From JANWHQ01 sp963775275 (lineage in GTDB: Bacteria; Pseudomonadota; Alphaproteobacteria; Caulobacterales; Caulobacteraceae), in NCBI GenBank assembly GCA_963775275.1, contig CAVZII010000005.1, positions 3,038,001-3,102,000 on the forward strand: 64,000 nt of DNA, read 5' to 3'. The translations under genes were made by a program, and so were the position numbers. A model generated the notes under the pieces. The model saw only the letters and a list, made by a program, of their open reading frames with translations. It made no database searches and was not told the DNA's origin. Below are positions 22,408 to 31,128 of this stretch, in pieces. Each line of letters opens with the position of its first letter. Position 1 is the first letter of the stretch.

Positions 22408-23409
22408 ATGGACGGATCAACGGCGCCCAAGGGGGGCGAGATCGAGCTACAACCGCAGTCGATCCCCGCGCCTGCGGCGGTCAGCGAGGCGGCGCGGACC
22501 TATCTGTCGACGCCGTTCTGGGCGGGCGACCGGGCGAGGCTGGATCCCGACGACATGGCCGGATGGGCGGCCGCCATCGCCGACGTCGACCGGATGATGG
22601 CGCCCATGGCCGAGCAGATGCTCACCCAGTCCAGGTCCTCGGTCGAGAAGACGCAGATGGGCGGGGTCACGGTCTATGTCGCCACGCCCCACGAGCTGAT
22701 GGCTGAGAGCGCCGACAAGGCGCACCTCTACATCCACGGCGGCGGCTGGGCCTTCATGTGCGGAGAGTCCGTCCGCGGCCAGGCGGCGGCCCAGGCGGAC
22801 CGGCTGGGGCTCAAGACCTATGCGGTGGACTACCGCAACCCGCCGCTCGACCGGTTCCCCGCGGCGCTGGACGACTGCGTGGCGGTCTACCGGGCGCTGA
22901 TCGAGCAGGTCCGGCCCGAGCGCGTGGTGATCTCCGGCGGCTCCGCCGGCGGCAACCTCTCGGCCGCGACGGGGCTCAGGATCCGAGACGAGGGCCTGGC
23001 CTGGCCGGCGGGGATCGCGCTGATGACGCCCTGCACCGACGGCAGCCTGATGAGCGACACCATGTACGCCAACGACCAGATGGACATGGTGCTGAAGTTG
23101 GAGGCCATGGCCGAGTTCTGGGCCGTCTACGCCGGCAAGGCGGACCGCAGGGACCCCTACCTCTCGCCCGTCTTCGCCGACTTCTCCAAGGGATTTCCGC
23201 CGACCCTGCTGCAGACCGGCACGCGCGACCTGCTGCTGTCCGACACCGTGCGCCTGCACCGGGCGATGCGCGCGGCGGGCGTGCAGGCGGATCTTCACGT
23301 CTTCGAAGCCATGCCCCATGGCGGCTTCGGCGGGACGTCGCCGGAGGACCTGGACCTCGACCGGGAGCTGCGGGCCTTCTTCGCGCGGTCCTTCGCCCGC
23401 GCCAGGTGA
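22408..23409 (+). CDS. HSL-family alpha/beta esterase
   Basis: The protein has 333 residues with ATG 22408 behind AAGGAGA. The hormone-sensitive-lipase oxyanion motif is HGGGWAF. The nucleophile lies in ISGGSAGGNLSAA, the acid in TGTRDLLLSD and the histidine in MPHGGFGG. All triad members are in normal spacing. Such enzymes cleave short-chain esters or lactones. The first 90 residues form the lid region. It is preceded by a 127-bp spacer after the divergent secreted protein gene and has no obvious operon partner. Confidence 0.92.
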   Translation: MDGSTAPKGGEIELQPQSIPAPAAVSEAARTYLSTPFWAGDRARLDPDDMAGWAAAIADVDRMMAPMAEQMLTQSRSSVEKTQMGGVTVYVATPHELMAESADKAHLYIHGGGWAFMCGESVRGQAAAQADRLGLKTYAVDYRNPPLDRFPAALDDCVAVYRALIEQVRPERVVISGGSAGGNLSAATGLRIRDEGLAWPAGIALMTPCTDGSLMSDTMYANDQMDMVLKLEAMAEFWAVYAGKADRRDPYLSPVFADFSKGFPPTLLQTGTRDLLLSDTVRLHRAMRAAGVQADLHVFEAMPHGGFGGTSPEDLDLDRELRAFFARSFARAR

Positions 23410-23454
23410 TCCGCGCCCGGCCGGCCTGCGTTTGAGGGCGGACGCGCCCTCGTC

Positions 23455-23645
23455 GATGCGGGGCTTCGCGCGGATGATAGGCCTGAAGCCCCACCGGGCG
23501 GCTTACGGCGCGCTCGACAACGCGGGGCGCACGGGCGAGCCCTCGGCCGTGAAGCTGGGGAGGGCGGCATCTTCGTCCACCTCGCCGCCCATCTGGACGA
23601 GGCGCGGGTGTTCGACGAGGCGATGACCGGCGAGTCCCTCACCCA
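23455..23645 (+). pseudogene. Remnant of a SAM-dependent O-methyltransferase-like gene
   Basis: One frame reads FARMIGLKPHRAAYGALDNA then GRTGEPSAVKLG. A neighbouring frame continues GIFVHLAAHLDEARVFDEAM. Together they resemble the AWxxLxxxxxTGxxAF...YLAxxPExxxxFxxAM segment of bacterial hydroxyneurosporene-type O-methyltransferases (between the dimerisation and SAM domains). No start, SAM motif or end is present, and at least one shift is needed. It is a short decayed fragment; resemblance by eye only. Confidence 0.4.
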
Positions 23646-23667
23646 GATCGGGCCCGGCTCAGTCTGG

Positions 23668-24585
23668 TCAGTCGTGCAGGTCCTCGCAGGCCTCCAGGCT
23701 CGTCCCCTCCACCTGCAAGGTGGCGTGGCTGATGCCGAAGCGTTCGTGAAGGTCCTGGCAGACCGTCCTGAGGAAGTCGTCGTCGCCGCCTGACGGGCGC
23801 ACGAGGTGGGCGGTGAGCGCCGTCTCGGTGGTGGAGAGCGGCCAGACGTGCAGGTCATGCACCGCTTCCACCCCCGGGCGCTGGGCGAGGAAGGCCCTGA
23901 CCGCCCCGATGTCGACGGCCTGCGGCGCGGCGTCCATCGCCAGGTCGAACGCCTCGCGCAGCACCTCCCAGGCGCCGAAAAGGATCACCGCCAGGATGAT
24001 CAGGCTCATCGCCGGATCGATCCAGGCCTTGCCGGTGAAGAGGATCAGGGCCCCGGCGACCACGACGCCCGCCGAGATCCCGGCGTCCGCCGCCATGTGC
24101 AGGAAGGCGGAGCGCACATTGACGTCGCCGGCCCGCCCGCGGGTGAACAGGGCCGCGGTCGCGCCGTTCACGACCACGCCGGCGGCGGCCACCAGCATCA
24201 TGATCCCGGTGGCCGGCAGCGCGGGCGAGGTCAGCCGGCCGATCGCCTCGCTGGCGATGAAGCCGCAGGCGAAGATCAGCACGATGGCGTTCACCAGAGC
24301 CGCCAGGACCGTGGCCTTGCCGAAGCCGTAGGTGCGCCTGGGCGCCGCCGGGCGGCCGGCGAGCCAGGTCGCCGCCCCCGCCAGCGCCAGCGCCAGGATG
24401 TCCGAGACGTTGTGCCCGGCGTCGGCCAGGAGCGACATCGAGCGCCCCAGAAGACCCGCGACGATCTCCACGACCACGAAGCCGGTGTTCAGGCCGATGC
24501 CGATCAGCCACCGCGCCTCGATCCCGCCCGCGCCGGCATGGGCGTGCGAGCCATGGTCGTGATGGTGGGCGTGGCCGCCGTGCAT
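23668..24585 (-). CDS. Cation diffusion facilitator (Zn/Cd efflux, CzcD/ZitB type)
   Basis: The protein has 305 residues with a His-rich N-terminus (HGGHAHHHDHGSHAHAG), typical of zinc-sensing or delivery tails. There are six transmembrane helices. The metal site motifs HNVSD in helix II (LLADAGHNVSDILALALAG) and HMAAD in helix V (AFLHMAADAGISAG) follow the H/D-x3-D pattern for Zn2+. The C-terminal domain DLHVWPLSTTETALTAHLV is the ferredoxin-like dimer domain. It should export Zn2+/Cd2+ by proton antiport. ATG 24583-24585. Intact. Confidence 0.94.
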   Translation of the reverse strand: MHGGHAHHHDHGSHAHAGAGGIEARWLIGIGLNTGFVVVEIVAGLLGRSMSLLADAGHNVSDILALALAGAATWLAGRPAAPRRTYGFGKATVLAALVNAIVLIFACGFIASEAIGRLTSPALPATGIMMLVAAAGVVVNGATAALFTRGRAGDVNVRSAFLHMAADAGISAGVVVAGALILFTGKAWIDPAMSLIILAVILFGAWEVLREAFDLAMDAAPQAVDIGAVRAFLAQRPGVEAVHDLHVWPLSTTETALTAHLVRPSGGDDDFLRTVCQDLHERFGISHATLQVEGTSLEACEDLHD

Positions 24586-24618
24586 GCCCGTCTCCTAACG
24601 TGCTTGCGGCGACGCGCG

Positions 24619-24674
24619 CTAGTGCTGCGATTCAAACGAATGGTCCACCATTCGCCTGAGCCTCGCAGCACAAG
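24619..24674. repeat. Solitary CTAGTG hairpin unit
   Basis: CTAGTGCTGCGA at 24619 pairs with TCGCAGCACAAG ending at 24674. Inner arms CGAATGG and CCATTCG continue the stem. It has the same border word (CTAGTG) and the same size class as the units at 10579 and 56391-56721 but a different stem sequence. The following bases to 24756 contain further inverted GCTCGCGAG-type pairs and end at another CTAG, which is the flgL stop. Confidence 0.7.
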
Positions 24675-24752
24675 TCTTTGAATTAGTGTCGCGAGCACGA
24701 AGCTCGCCAGCGGGAGCGCGCTCGCGAGCAGGCGAACTCCGGACCCGCCCTG

Positions 24753-25688
24753 CTAGTGGCCGGGCGAGCTCAGGTAGTTGAGCAGGGACGAGGACTGCAG
24801 CGCGGAAAAGATGTGGGCCGAGGCCTGCAGCGCGACCTGCGACTGGCTGAGGCGCGATGCCGCCTCGGCCATGTCCACGTCGGTGATGCCGCCGATCATG
24901 GTCTGCAAGGTGGTCTGCCGGTCCTGCTGGGTCGTGGCCGCCTGGTCCACCCGGTTCTGCAGCAGGCCGTTGGCGGCGACGGTGTTGGTCAGTCCCTGAT
25001 TGGCCGAGTCGAAGGTCGACAACATGCCGGTCAGGAAGTCGATCTGGGTCTGGGTCAGCTGGCCCGACAGCGGCCCGTTGGCGCTTTGATCGAAGGCCTC
25101 GACCGAGGTGAAGGCGTCGAACAGGTCGCTCCCCACCGCGTCGGCGAGCATGCCGTTCTGGATGGTGGTGGACTCGTCCAGGCGGCTGGTCTGAGCCAGC
25201 TGGTCGTTCTGGAAGATGCCGCCGGCCGGCGGGGAGGTGAGGTCCGCGAGGGACTGGGCGGCGACCGGCGCGGTGTCCACCTTGCCGCCGGCGAAGAGGT
25301 ACTGGCCGTTGAACTTGGTGTTGAGGCTGGCCGCGGCCTGGCTCAAGTAGCTTTGCAGCGACGGCATCAGGCCGTCGGCGCTGCCGGTGGCCACCGCGTT
25401 GGCGATGGCGGCGCGCGCGCCCTGAGCGGCGTCCTGGACCTGGGTGAGCGCGAGGTTCTGGGAGTCGAGCTTGGCCGCAAGCGTCTTGGCGTTCTGGACG
25501 TAGCTGTCGACCTGGGACTTGACCGACTGGGCGGCGGTCAGGGCCTCGGCGTTGGCGCCGAAGCCCTTGAGGTCGGAGGCGGCCTTGCCGCTGGAGACCT
25601 GGACCTCCGCCTGGTTCTGGCGGAGCTCGTTGGCCATCAGGTTGACGATGACGGAGTTGTAGGCGCTGAAGGTGGTGACACGATCCAT
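24753..25688 (-). CDS. flgL: Flagellar hook-filament junction protein FlgL
   Basis: The protein has 311 residues. The N-terminus MDRVTTFSAYNSVIVNLMAN and the D0/D1 helical region (QVSSGKAASDLKGFGANAEA) are flagellin-like. The C-terminal helix (MAEAASRLSQSQVALQASAH then SSLLNYL) matches FlgL. It connects hook-associated protein FlgK to the filament. It is 10 bp downstream of flgK, so the two form an operon. The TAG stop (24753-24755) lies inside a CTAG that borders the hairpin region 24619-24756. Confidence 0.95.
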   Translation of the reverse strand: MDRVTTFSAYNSVIVNLMANELRQNQAEVQVSSGKAASDLKGFGANAEALTAAQSVKSQVDSYVQNAKTLAAKLDSQNLALTQVQDAAQGARAAIANAVATGSADGLMPSLQSYLSQAAASLNTKFNGQYLFAGGKVDTAPVAAQSLADLTSPPAGGIFQNDQLAQTSRLDESTTIQNGMLADAVGSDLFDAFTSVEAFDQSANGPLSGQLTQTQIDFLTGMLSTFDSANQGLTNTVAANGLLQNRVDQAATTQQDRQTTLQTMIGGITDVDMAEAASRLSQSQVALQASAHIFSALQSSSLLNYLSSPGH

Positions 25689-25698
25689 CGGTCGGGCC

Positions 25699-27802
25699 TC
25701 ACTGGATCTGGAGCAGGGTGTTGTAGAGGTCGCTCACCGCCTGGATGAGGCGGGCGGCGGCGTTGTAGGACTGCTGGTAGGTGGTGAGCTTGATCAGCTC
25801 CTCGTCGAGGTTCACACCCTCGACGGCGGTCCTGCGGGTGTTGGCCTCGCTGGCCACGGCCTGGGCGGCGGTCGTGGCGGAGGCGGCGTGCGAGACCTGC
25901 TGGGCCACCGAGCCGGCGAACTGGGCGCCGTATTGCGACAAGGTGAGGCTGAGCGCGCCGAAGGGACCGGCCGGATCGAAGCTGGTCGTCTGATTGCCGG
26001 CGGCCGCCAGGAGCAAGGCGCCGCGGTTGTCGCCCGGGCTGAGGGCGCTGTCGCCAGCGACGGCGGTGGTGTCCAGCTGAGCCAAGGACAGCTTCATCGA
26101 GTCCGCGGCGATGTCCTGGCGGATCGAGAAGGTGGCCGCCCGCTGGCTGCGGAGCGCGGGATTGAGTCCGAAGAGCTGGGTCAGGGACGCCCCGCCCGAG
26201 CCCCACTCGCTGAAGTCCGAGACGACGCTGATGTTGGTGCCCGGAGTGAGCGGGGCGAAGGTCAGGGCGCCGTTCGAAATCGAGGCTGAAGCTGCCGTAG
26301 GCGCCCACGCCGCTGGAGACGTCGTTCAGGGCGGTGACCACGTCATCCACCGTTCCGCCCGTGGGGACGGCGATGGAGACGTCGCGCAGCGGCGCGCCGC
26401 CGGAGTCGATCAGGCGCAGGGCGAGGACGCCGCCCGCGCTGAAGCCGTTGGCGTCGGAGCCCGACAGGCCGGTGTTCGGATAGGGGAAGCCGGACGAGGA
26501 GATCAGATCGTTCAGGCCGAAGAACTGGCTGAACCCGCGGCCGGCCTTGTTCGACGGCGTTGTGGGATCGTCGGCGATGGCGATTCCGTTCCCGCCCGTC
26601 GCCTGCAGGGCGAGCGCGCCGTTCGAGAAGCTCGCCGAGCCGTTGACGCCCAACGCGGTGTTGAGCGTGGAAAGGAAGGTCGCCGCCGTGAAGGCCTGGG
26701 GCGCGCCGCCGTCCGTGGTCATCGTCCCCGCGTCGAAGTCGACGTCGATGCGGCTCTGCACCACGCCCGAGCTGTCCAAGACGTCGAGCGTGGTCTTGCC
26801 GGTGAAGCCGGAGACGGCGGTCGGCAGGTCAAGACCGGTGTCGCGCCCCGTCAGCTGCGAGGGCGGGGGCACGGCGCTCGAGGCGTTGTGGATGGCGTTG
26901 ATCTGGTTGACCGCCTGGGTGACGTACTCGCCGAGCTGGGCGCCGATCGCCGGCAGCTGGATGTTGCGGGCGTCCAGGAGGCCGCGCAGCTCGCCGCCGT
27001 TGGGGAGCATGGCGCGCGGGTTGCCGCCGGGCGAAGCCACCGAGATCTCGCCCGCGGCCGTGTTGGTGTTTGAGTAGCTGAGCACCGCGGCGCCCGAGCG
27101 GCTGACGAGCAGGGAGCCGTCCGTGCTCTGGATGTCCACGCCGCCGTCCGACCGGCGCGTGACGCTGACATCCATCAGTTGGGACAGCTGGTCGACGAGC
27201 TGACTCTGGGCGTTCTCGGCGCCGGTGGTGTCGCCACGCGCGGCGGTTTCGCGAACGATCGCCGTATTCAGGTCGTTGATCTGCGTCAGCAGGCCGTTGA
27301 TGTTGGAGACGTCGGCCGAGACGCGGCTGTCCGCCTCCCTGGACAGCTGCTGCAACTGGCTCGAGGCCTGGGACGAGGCGTCGAGGAAGCCCTGGATCGC
27401 CGTGATGCTCTGGTTGCGCGAGACGCTGGAGGCCGGATCCTGGGCGGCGGAGGAGAAGGCCGAGAAGGCCTGGTCGAGCTGGCCGAAGTAGCTCGAGCTG
27501 GAGCTGGGGTCGCCGAACAGGCTCTGGGCGCGGTCCAGCATGTCGGACAGGACCTGGGCGCCGCCGGCCTGGGCGGTCGCCGTCAGGCTGGCCTGCTGCA
27601 GGAACTGGTCGACGGCGCGGCTTATGCCGGCGATCACCACGCCCCCGCCCGCCTCGGACAGGGTGACGGACTGCTGGTCGGCCACCTTGCGGGCGTAACC
27701 AGGCGTGTTGACGTTGGAGATGTTGTCCGAAATGACGCGAAGCTGCGTCTGGGCGGCGAACAGGCCCGAGCTGGCCGAGCCCAGGATGGCGTTCAAGGTC
27801 AT
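25699..27802 (-). CDS. flgK: Flagellar hook-associated protein FlgK, frameshifted
   Basis: FlgK forms the first junction ring on the hook. The N-terminus MTLNAILGSASSGLFAAQTQ, with the rod-hook motif ISDNISNVNTPGYARKVAD, is diagnostic. The frame breaks at 26277-26279, where one extra T in the coding strand (GATTTCG) disrupts SLDSNGALTFAPLTPGTNIS. After correction the frame runs to the FlgK C-terminal signature GVNLDEELIKLTTYQQSYNA and DLYNTLLQIQ. About 700 residues in total, as usual. A loss-of-function here would abolish motility, so a sequence error is more likely. A sigma-54-type promoter lies at 27951-27967. Confidence 0.93.
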
Positions 27803-27950
27803 GGCCTGAGCGCCCCGCGCCCGGCAAGGAATGACGGTCCGGTCGGCAGAAACCGCCGCAACCCGCCCGACGGGCTGACCTGGAGCCTGGCTAACTCGTT
27901 GATTTCCATAGGCTCTGCCTTTCGGCCTCCATGCCTCGCCACAAGCCGGC

Positions 27951-27967
27951 GCAAGAGTGGCGCCAGT
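27951..27967 (-). promoter_or_regulatory. Sigma-54-type promoter for flgK-flgL
   Basis: On the minus strand the bases read CTGGCGCC-ACTC-TTGC. The -24 GG and -12 GC fall in the correct 10-bp spacing of the TGGCACG-N4-TTGC consensus. It lies about 150 bp before flgK. In Caulobacter the late hook and hook-associated genes are RpoN/FlbD-dependent. Confidence 0.6.
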
Positions 27968-28090
27968 TCCCCGGCGCCCGGCGCCAAGCGCCATGGGCCC
28001 GGCAAAATCCGCCGCGCTGCGGCGAGGGGGCGAGCCGGCGCTCTGCGGCATTCCGTAGTGATTTCAATGAATTGAGCTCGAATTCGGCAG

Positions 28091-28107
28091 TTGGCGCGCC
28101 GGTTGCT
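28091..28107 (+). promoter_or_regulatory. Sigma-54-type promoter for fliK-flgD-flgE
   Basis: TTGGCGCG-CCGG-TTGCT fits the RpoN consensus TTGGCACG-N4-TTGCT at all but one position, with exact spacing. It ends 57 bp before the fliK ATG. It predicts RpoN- and FlbD-activated transcription of the hook operon, as known for Caulobacter class III genes. Confidence 0.8.
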
Positions 28108-28163
28108 GCGGAAGCTCGACCGTTCTTGCGCAAAACGCGCTCCCCTCTCGTACGGGACGCCGG

Positions 28164-30256
28164 ATGCAGGCCACAGCCTTCGCCGTGACGACATCGCCGA
28201 GCCCGGGCCCCGCGGCCGCATCCGCAGGGGCTGCGGGGCTGTTCGACGACGCCTTCGGCCCGGGCGCCGCGCCGGTGAAGGGCAAGGGCGCCGATCCGGG
28301 CGACCCGTCGTCCGTGCTGCCCCCGAGCCTGTTCGCCCAACTCCTGGCCGGCGCCATGGCCGTCCCGAACGCCGGCGCGGCCCAGGCGGCGCAGGCGGGC
28401 GGCGCGAAGCCCGCTTCGGGCGATGGCGGCTCCGGCAAGGGCGGCGCGGCTGCGCCGCTGGCCAGCGCGACGACGAGCCCAGCCAGCCAGGGCGCCGGCG
28501 GCGCAGTCCCCATCGCAGTCCCCGCCGCTGCCGCCTTCGCGGACATAGCGTCTTCCGCATCCACGCCCGGCGCCGGTCCGGGCGCGGCGCCCGCCGGTCT
28601 CGGCGCGAGCGCTACAGGAACCGTCCAGCCGGGGCCCGCACCGTCTGGCGCGGCGCGGACGGCGGCCGCCCAGGCCGTCGCGACGGCTCAGGCCGCGACC
28701 TCGACGTCGGCGCCGGCGATCGCGCAGAGCGCCGCCCCCGTCACGGCGGGCCCGGCGATCCCCGCCCAGCCGGCGATCCCCGGTCAGGCGATGACGCACC
28801 CGGCTGCGCCGTCCGCCGCGGATGAGGCCTCGACCACGGCGAGCGCCCAGCCGCCTGGCAAGCCGCCTGGCCAGGCGATCGCCGCCGTCGCCACGCCCGG
28901 CCCGCCGCCGTCTGCGCCGGCCGGCCCAACCGCGGCGCGCGCGGCGGCGCAGCAGGCCGCCGCCGAACCGCCTGCCGTCGCAACGACCGCGGGATCCGTG
29001 ACCGGCGCCGCGCCGGCCGCCGTCACCCAGGCCGGGGCGCAGGCCCTGGTCCAGGGCAGGGCGGCCTCTCCAGCCCATTCGGCCCCGGCCGGCGCCCTGG
29101 TCGTGGCCGCCCTGGAACAACAAACTCCGTCGAGCGGCCCCGCCGGGCCGGGCCCGCAGGCTGAAGCCCAAGCCCAAGCCCCAGCCCCAGCCCAAGCCCC
29201 AGCCCCAGCCCAAGCCGATCTCATGTCGGCGGTTGCAACCCCCGCGGCGCCTTCCCCGCCGACGGCGCCAGCCTGGGTCGCCGGGCCTGCTGCGTCCGAC
29301 GCGGGGGCCGCCGCCCCACCGCCGTCCCCCCCGCCGGCAGCGCCGCAACGGACCCCGCGCCGGCCAGCGGCGCGCCGACGCAGGGAGCGGGCCCGGCGAC
29401 GCAACCGTCCCCGCCGGCCTCGACCGCGCCGCCCGCGGCGCCGCTCGTCGCAGCGGCGGCCAACGCGGTGTCCGCCCAGTCCCAGACCGCGGCAGCTTCC
29501 AGCGCCGCGCCCCAGGCTCGCGCGGCGTCCGATCCTCGCGCCGCCGCCGCCTCATCCGGCCAGGGGGCCGGCCAGGCCGCCCAGGCCTCCGCTCAGACCG
29601 CCGCCGCGCCCCAGCCGGCGCCAGCCGTATCCTCCGGCGCATCGGACGGCGGCAAGGACTCCGGTCCGCGCCAGGACGCCCAGCAGCAGGGGGGAGACCT
29701 CCAGGCCGCCGCCGGGCCGCCGGCGCCCGGGACCGATCCCGGCCAGGCCCAGGGGCTGGCCGCGCAGCCGGTCTCGGCGAGCTTCCAGGCGTCCCTGGCC
29801 GCCCAGAGCGGGCCGGCCTATGGCGCCGTGCCCACCCAGACCGTGGCCCAGCTCTCGAGCGAGCTCGTCCGCAAGGCCCAGGCCAAGGCGACGAGCTTCG
29901 ACCTCGCGCTCGAGCCCGCAGGCATGGGACGGGTCGACGTCAAGCTCCGGATCGCCTCGGACGGCGGGCTGACGGCCGCGCTCCGGTTCGACACGCCGCA
30001 GACCGCCGAGGCGATGAAGGCGCACGCTGGAGAGCTGCGCGCGGCGCTCGAGCAGGCCGGCTTCAACCTGGCCGACTCGGGCCTGAGCTTCACCGCCGGC
30101 GGCTTCGGCCGCGAAGCCCAGCAGGACAACGGCGCCGGCCAGGGCTGGTCCAGGCCCTCGGCGCCCCCCATCCCCGCCATCGAGACGGCATCCGCCGTCC
30201 CGCCCGCCGCCGCCACGCTCGCCGACCCGTCGAGCGGGCTCGACATCCGGATCTGA
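28164..30256 (+). CDS. fliK: Flagellar hook-length control protein FliK, frameshifted
   Basis: Most of the N-terminal 450 residues are Ala/Pro/Gln-rich low complexity, which is normal for the FliK ruler. The conserved C-terminal domain is VAQLSSELVRKAQAKATSFD, LALEPAGMGRVDVKLRIASD then RFDTPQTAEAMKAHAGELRA. This domain contacts the export gate and switches substrate class. The frame breaks at a run of seven C (29326-29332). One more C would give PSPPAGSAATDPAPASGA and one frame from 28164 to 30256. A homopolymer error is very likely. ATG 28164. flgD starts 11 bp after. Confidence 0.88.
29163..29217. repeat. Hexanucleotide minisatellite inside fliK
   Basis: About nine imperfect copies of CCCAAG/CCCCAG-type hexamers encode alternating Ala-Gln and Ala-Pro (QAQAQAPAPAQAPAPAQ). 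Such a repeat can vary in number by slippage and so could change the length of the FliK ruler region. Confidence 0.8.
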
Positions 30257-30266
30257 GGAGAGCGCC

Positions 30267-31022
30267 ATGGGAAGCATCGCAGGCGCCGTGAGCTCGGTCA
30301 CGCAGCCGATCTCGCAGCTCGTCTCCTCGCTGGGCGGGGGCTCGACCGCTTCGACCCAGTCGTCGTCCTCGTCGTCGGGCGCGTCATCCGGCACGGCCGG
30401 CGTCATCTCGGGCGCACAGCAGTCGCTCGCCAGCGACCAGCAGACCTTCCTGAAGCTGCTCACCACCCAGCTCAAGAACCAGGACCCGCTGTCGCCGATG
30501 GACACCAACCAGTTCACCCAGCAGCTGGTGGCGATGACGGGGGTGCAGCAGCAGATCGTGACCAACCAGCTGCTGCAGCAGCTGATCGGCAACCAGTCCA
30601 GCGTGGGCGACCCGGTGGGGCTGGTGGGCAAGAACGTCACGGCGACCACCGACACGGCGGTCCTGAGCGGCGGCAAGGCCGACTGGGGCTACTCGCTCGA
30701 CGCCGCCGCCGCGGACGTCAAGCTGCAGGTGGTGAACGGCCTGGGCAACGTTGTCTGGCAGTCGGACGCGGGGGCGTCGCCGGCGGGCGCGCACAGCCTG
30801 TCCTGGAACGGCAAGGACCAGAACGGCAACCAGCTGCCGGACGGCGGCTCCTATAAGCTGCAGGTCACCGCCACGGACGGCGCCGGCTCGCCGGTCTCAT
30901 CCAAGACCTACCAGCAGGGCGTGGCCTCGCAGCTCGTGAACGACGCCGGCCAGAACTACCTCGTCGTCAACGGCGTCAAGGTCCCGGTCAGCTCGGTGAG
31001 CACCGTGGGACTGGCCGCATGA
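30267..31022 (+). CDS. flgD: Flagellar hook-capping protein FlgD
   Basis: The protein has 251 residues. The conserved FlgD motif is TFLKLLTTQLKNQDPLSPMD followed by TNQFTQQLVAMTGVQQQI. The C-terminal Ig-like domain contains SWNGKDQNGNQLPDGGSYKL. FlgD caps the growing hook and is removed when it is complete. It starts 11 bp after fliK and is 107 bp before flgE, so the three share the upstream RpoN promoter. Its Ser-rich N-terminus is longer than in E. coli. Confidence 0.96.
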   Translation: MGSIAGAVSSVTQPISQLVSSLGGGSTASTQSSSSSSGASSGTAGVISGAQQSLASDQQTFLKLLTTQLKNQDPLSPMDTNQFTQQLVAMTGVQQQIVTNQLLQQLIGNQSSVGDPVGLVGKNVTATTDTAVLSGGKADWGYSLDAAAADVKLQVVNGLGNVVWQSDAGASPAGAHSLSWNGKDQNGNQLPDGGSYKLQVTATDGAGSPVSSKTYQQGVASQLVNDAGQNYLVVNGVKVPVSSVSTVGLAA

Positions 31023-31128
31023 CCGACATCCTCATCAACCGCCGGGCGTCCGAAGGGCGCCCATGCGGCGCTCCCGCCGCGCCCGCCGAAGGCGGCTCTT
31101 CCAAGCCATTCGAGAAAGGGCGAAACCC

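Larger units (their letters stand above)
27803..28163. other. Divergent flagellar promoter region (flgK / fliK)
   Basis: This 361-bp spacer between divergently transcribed hook genes holds two sigma-54-type promoters, 27951-27967 (minus) and 28091-28107 (plus), about 125 bp apart. That leaves room for FlbD/IHF binding between them. No coding sequence is supported. Confidence 0.7.

Noticed and set aside
28164..30256. fliK as two separate genes
   Set aside because: The two halves join in one frame by adding a single C to a seven-C run, and the first half alone lacks the conserved domain.
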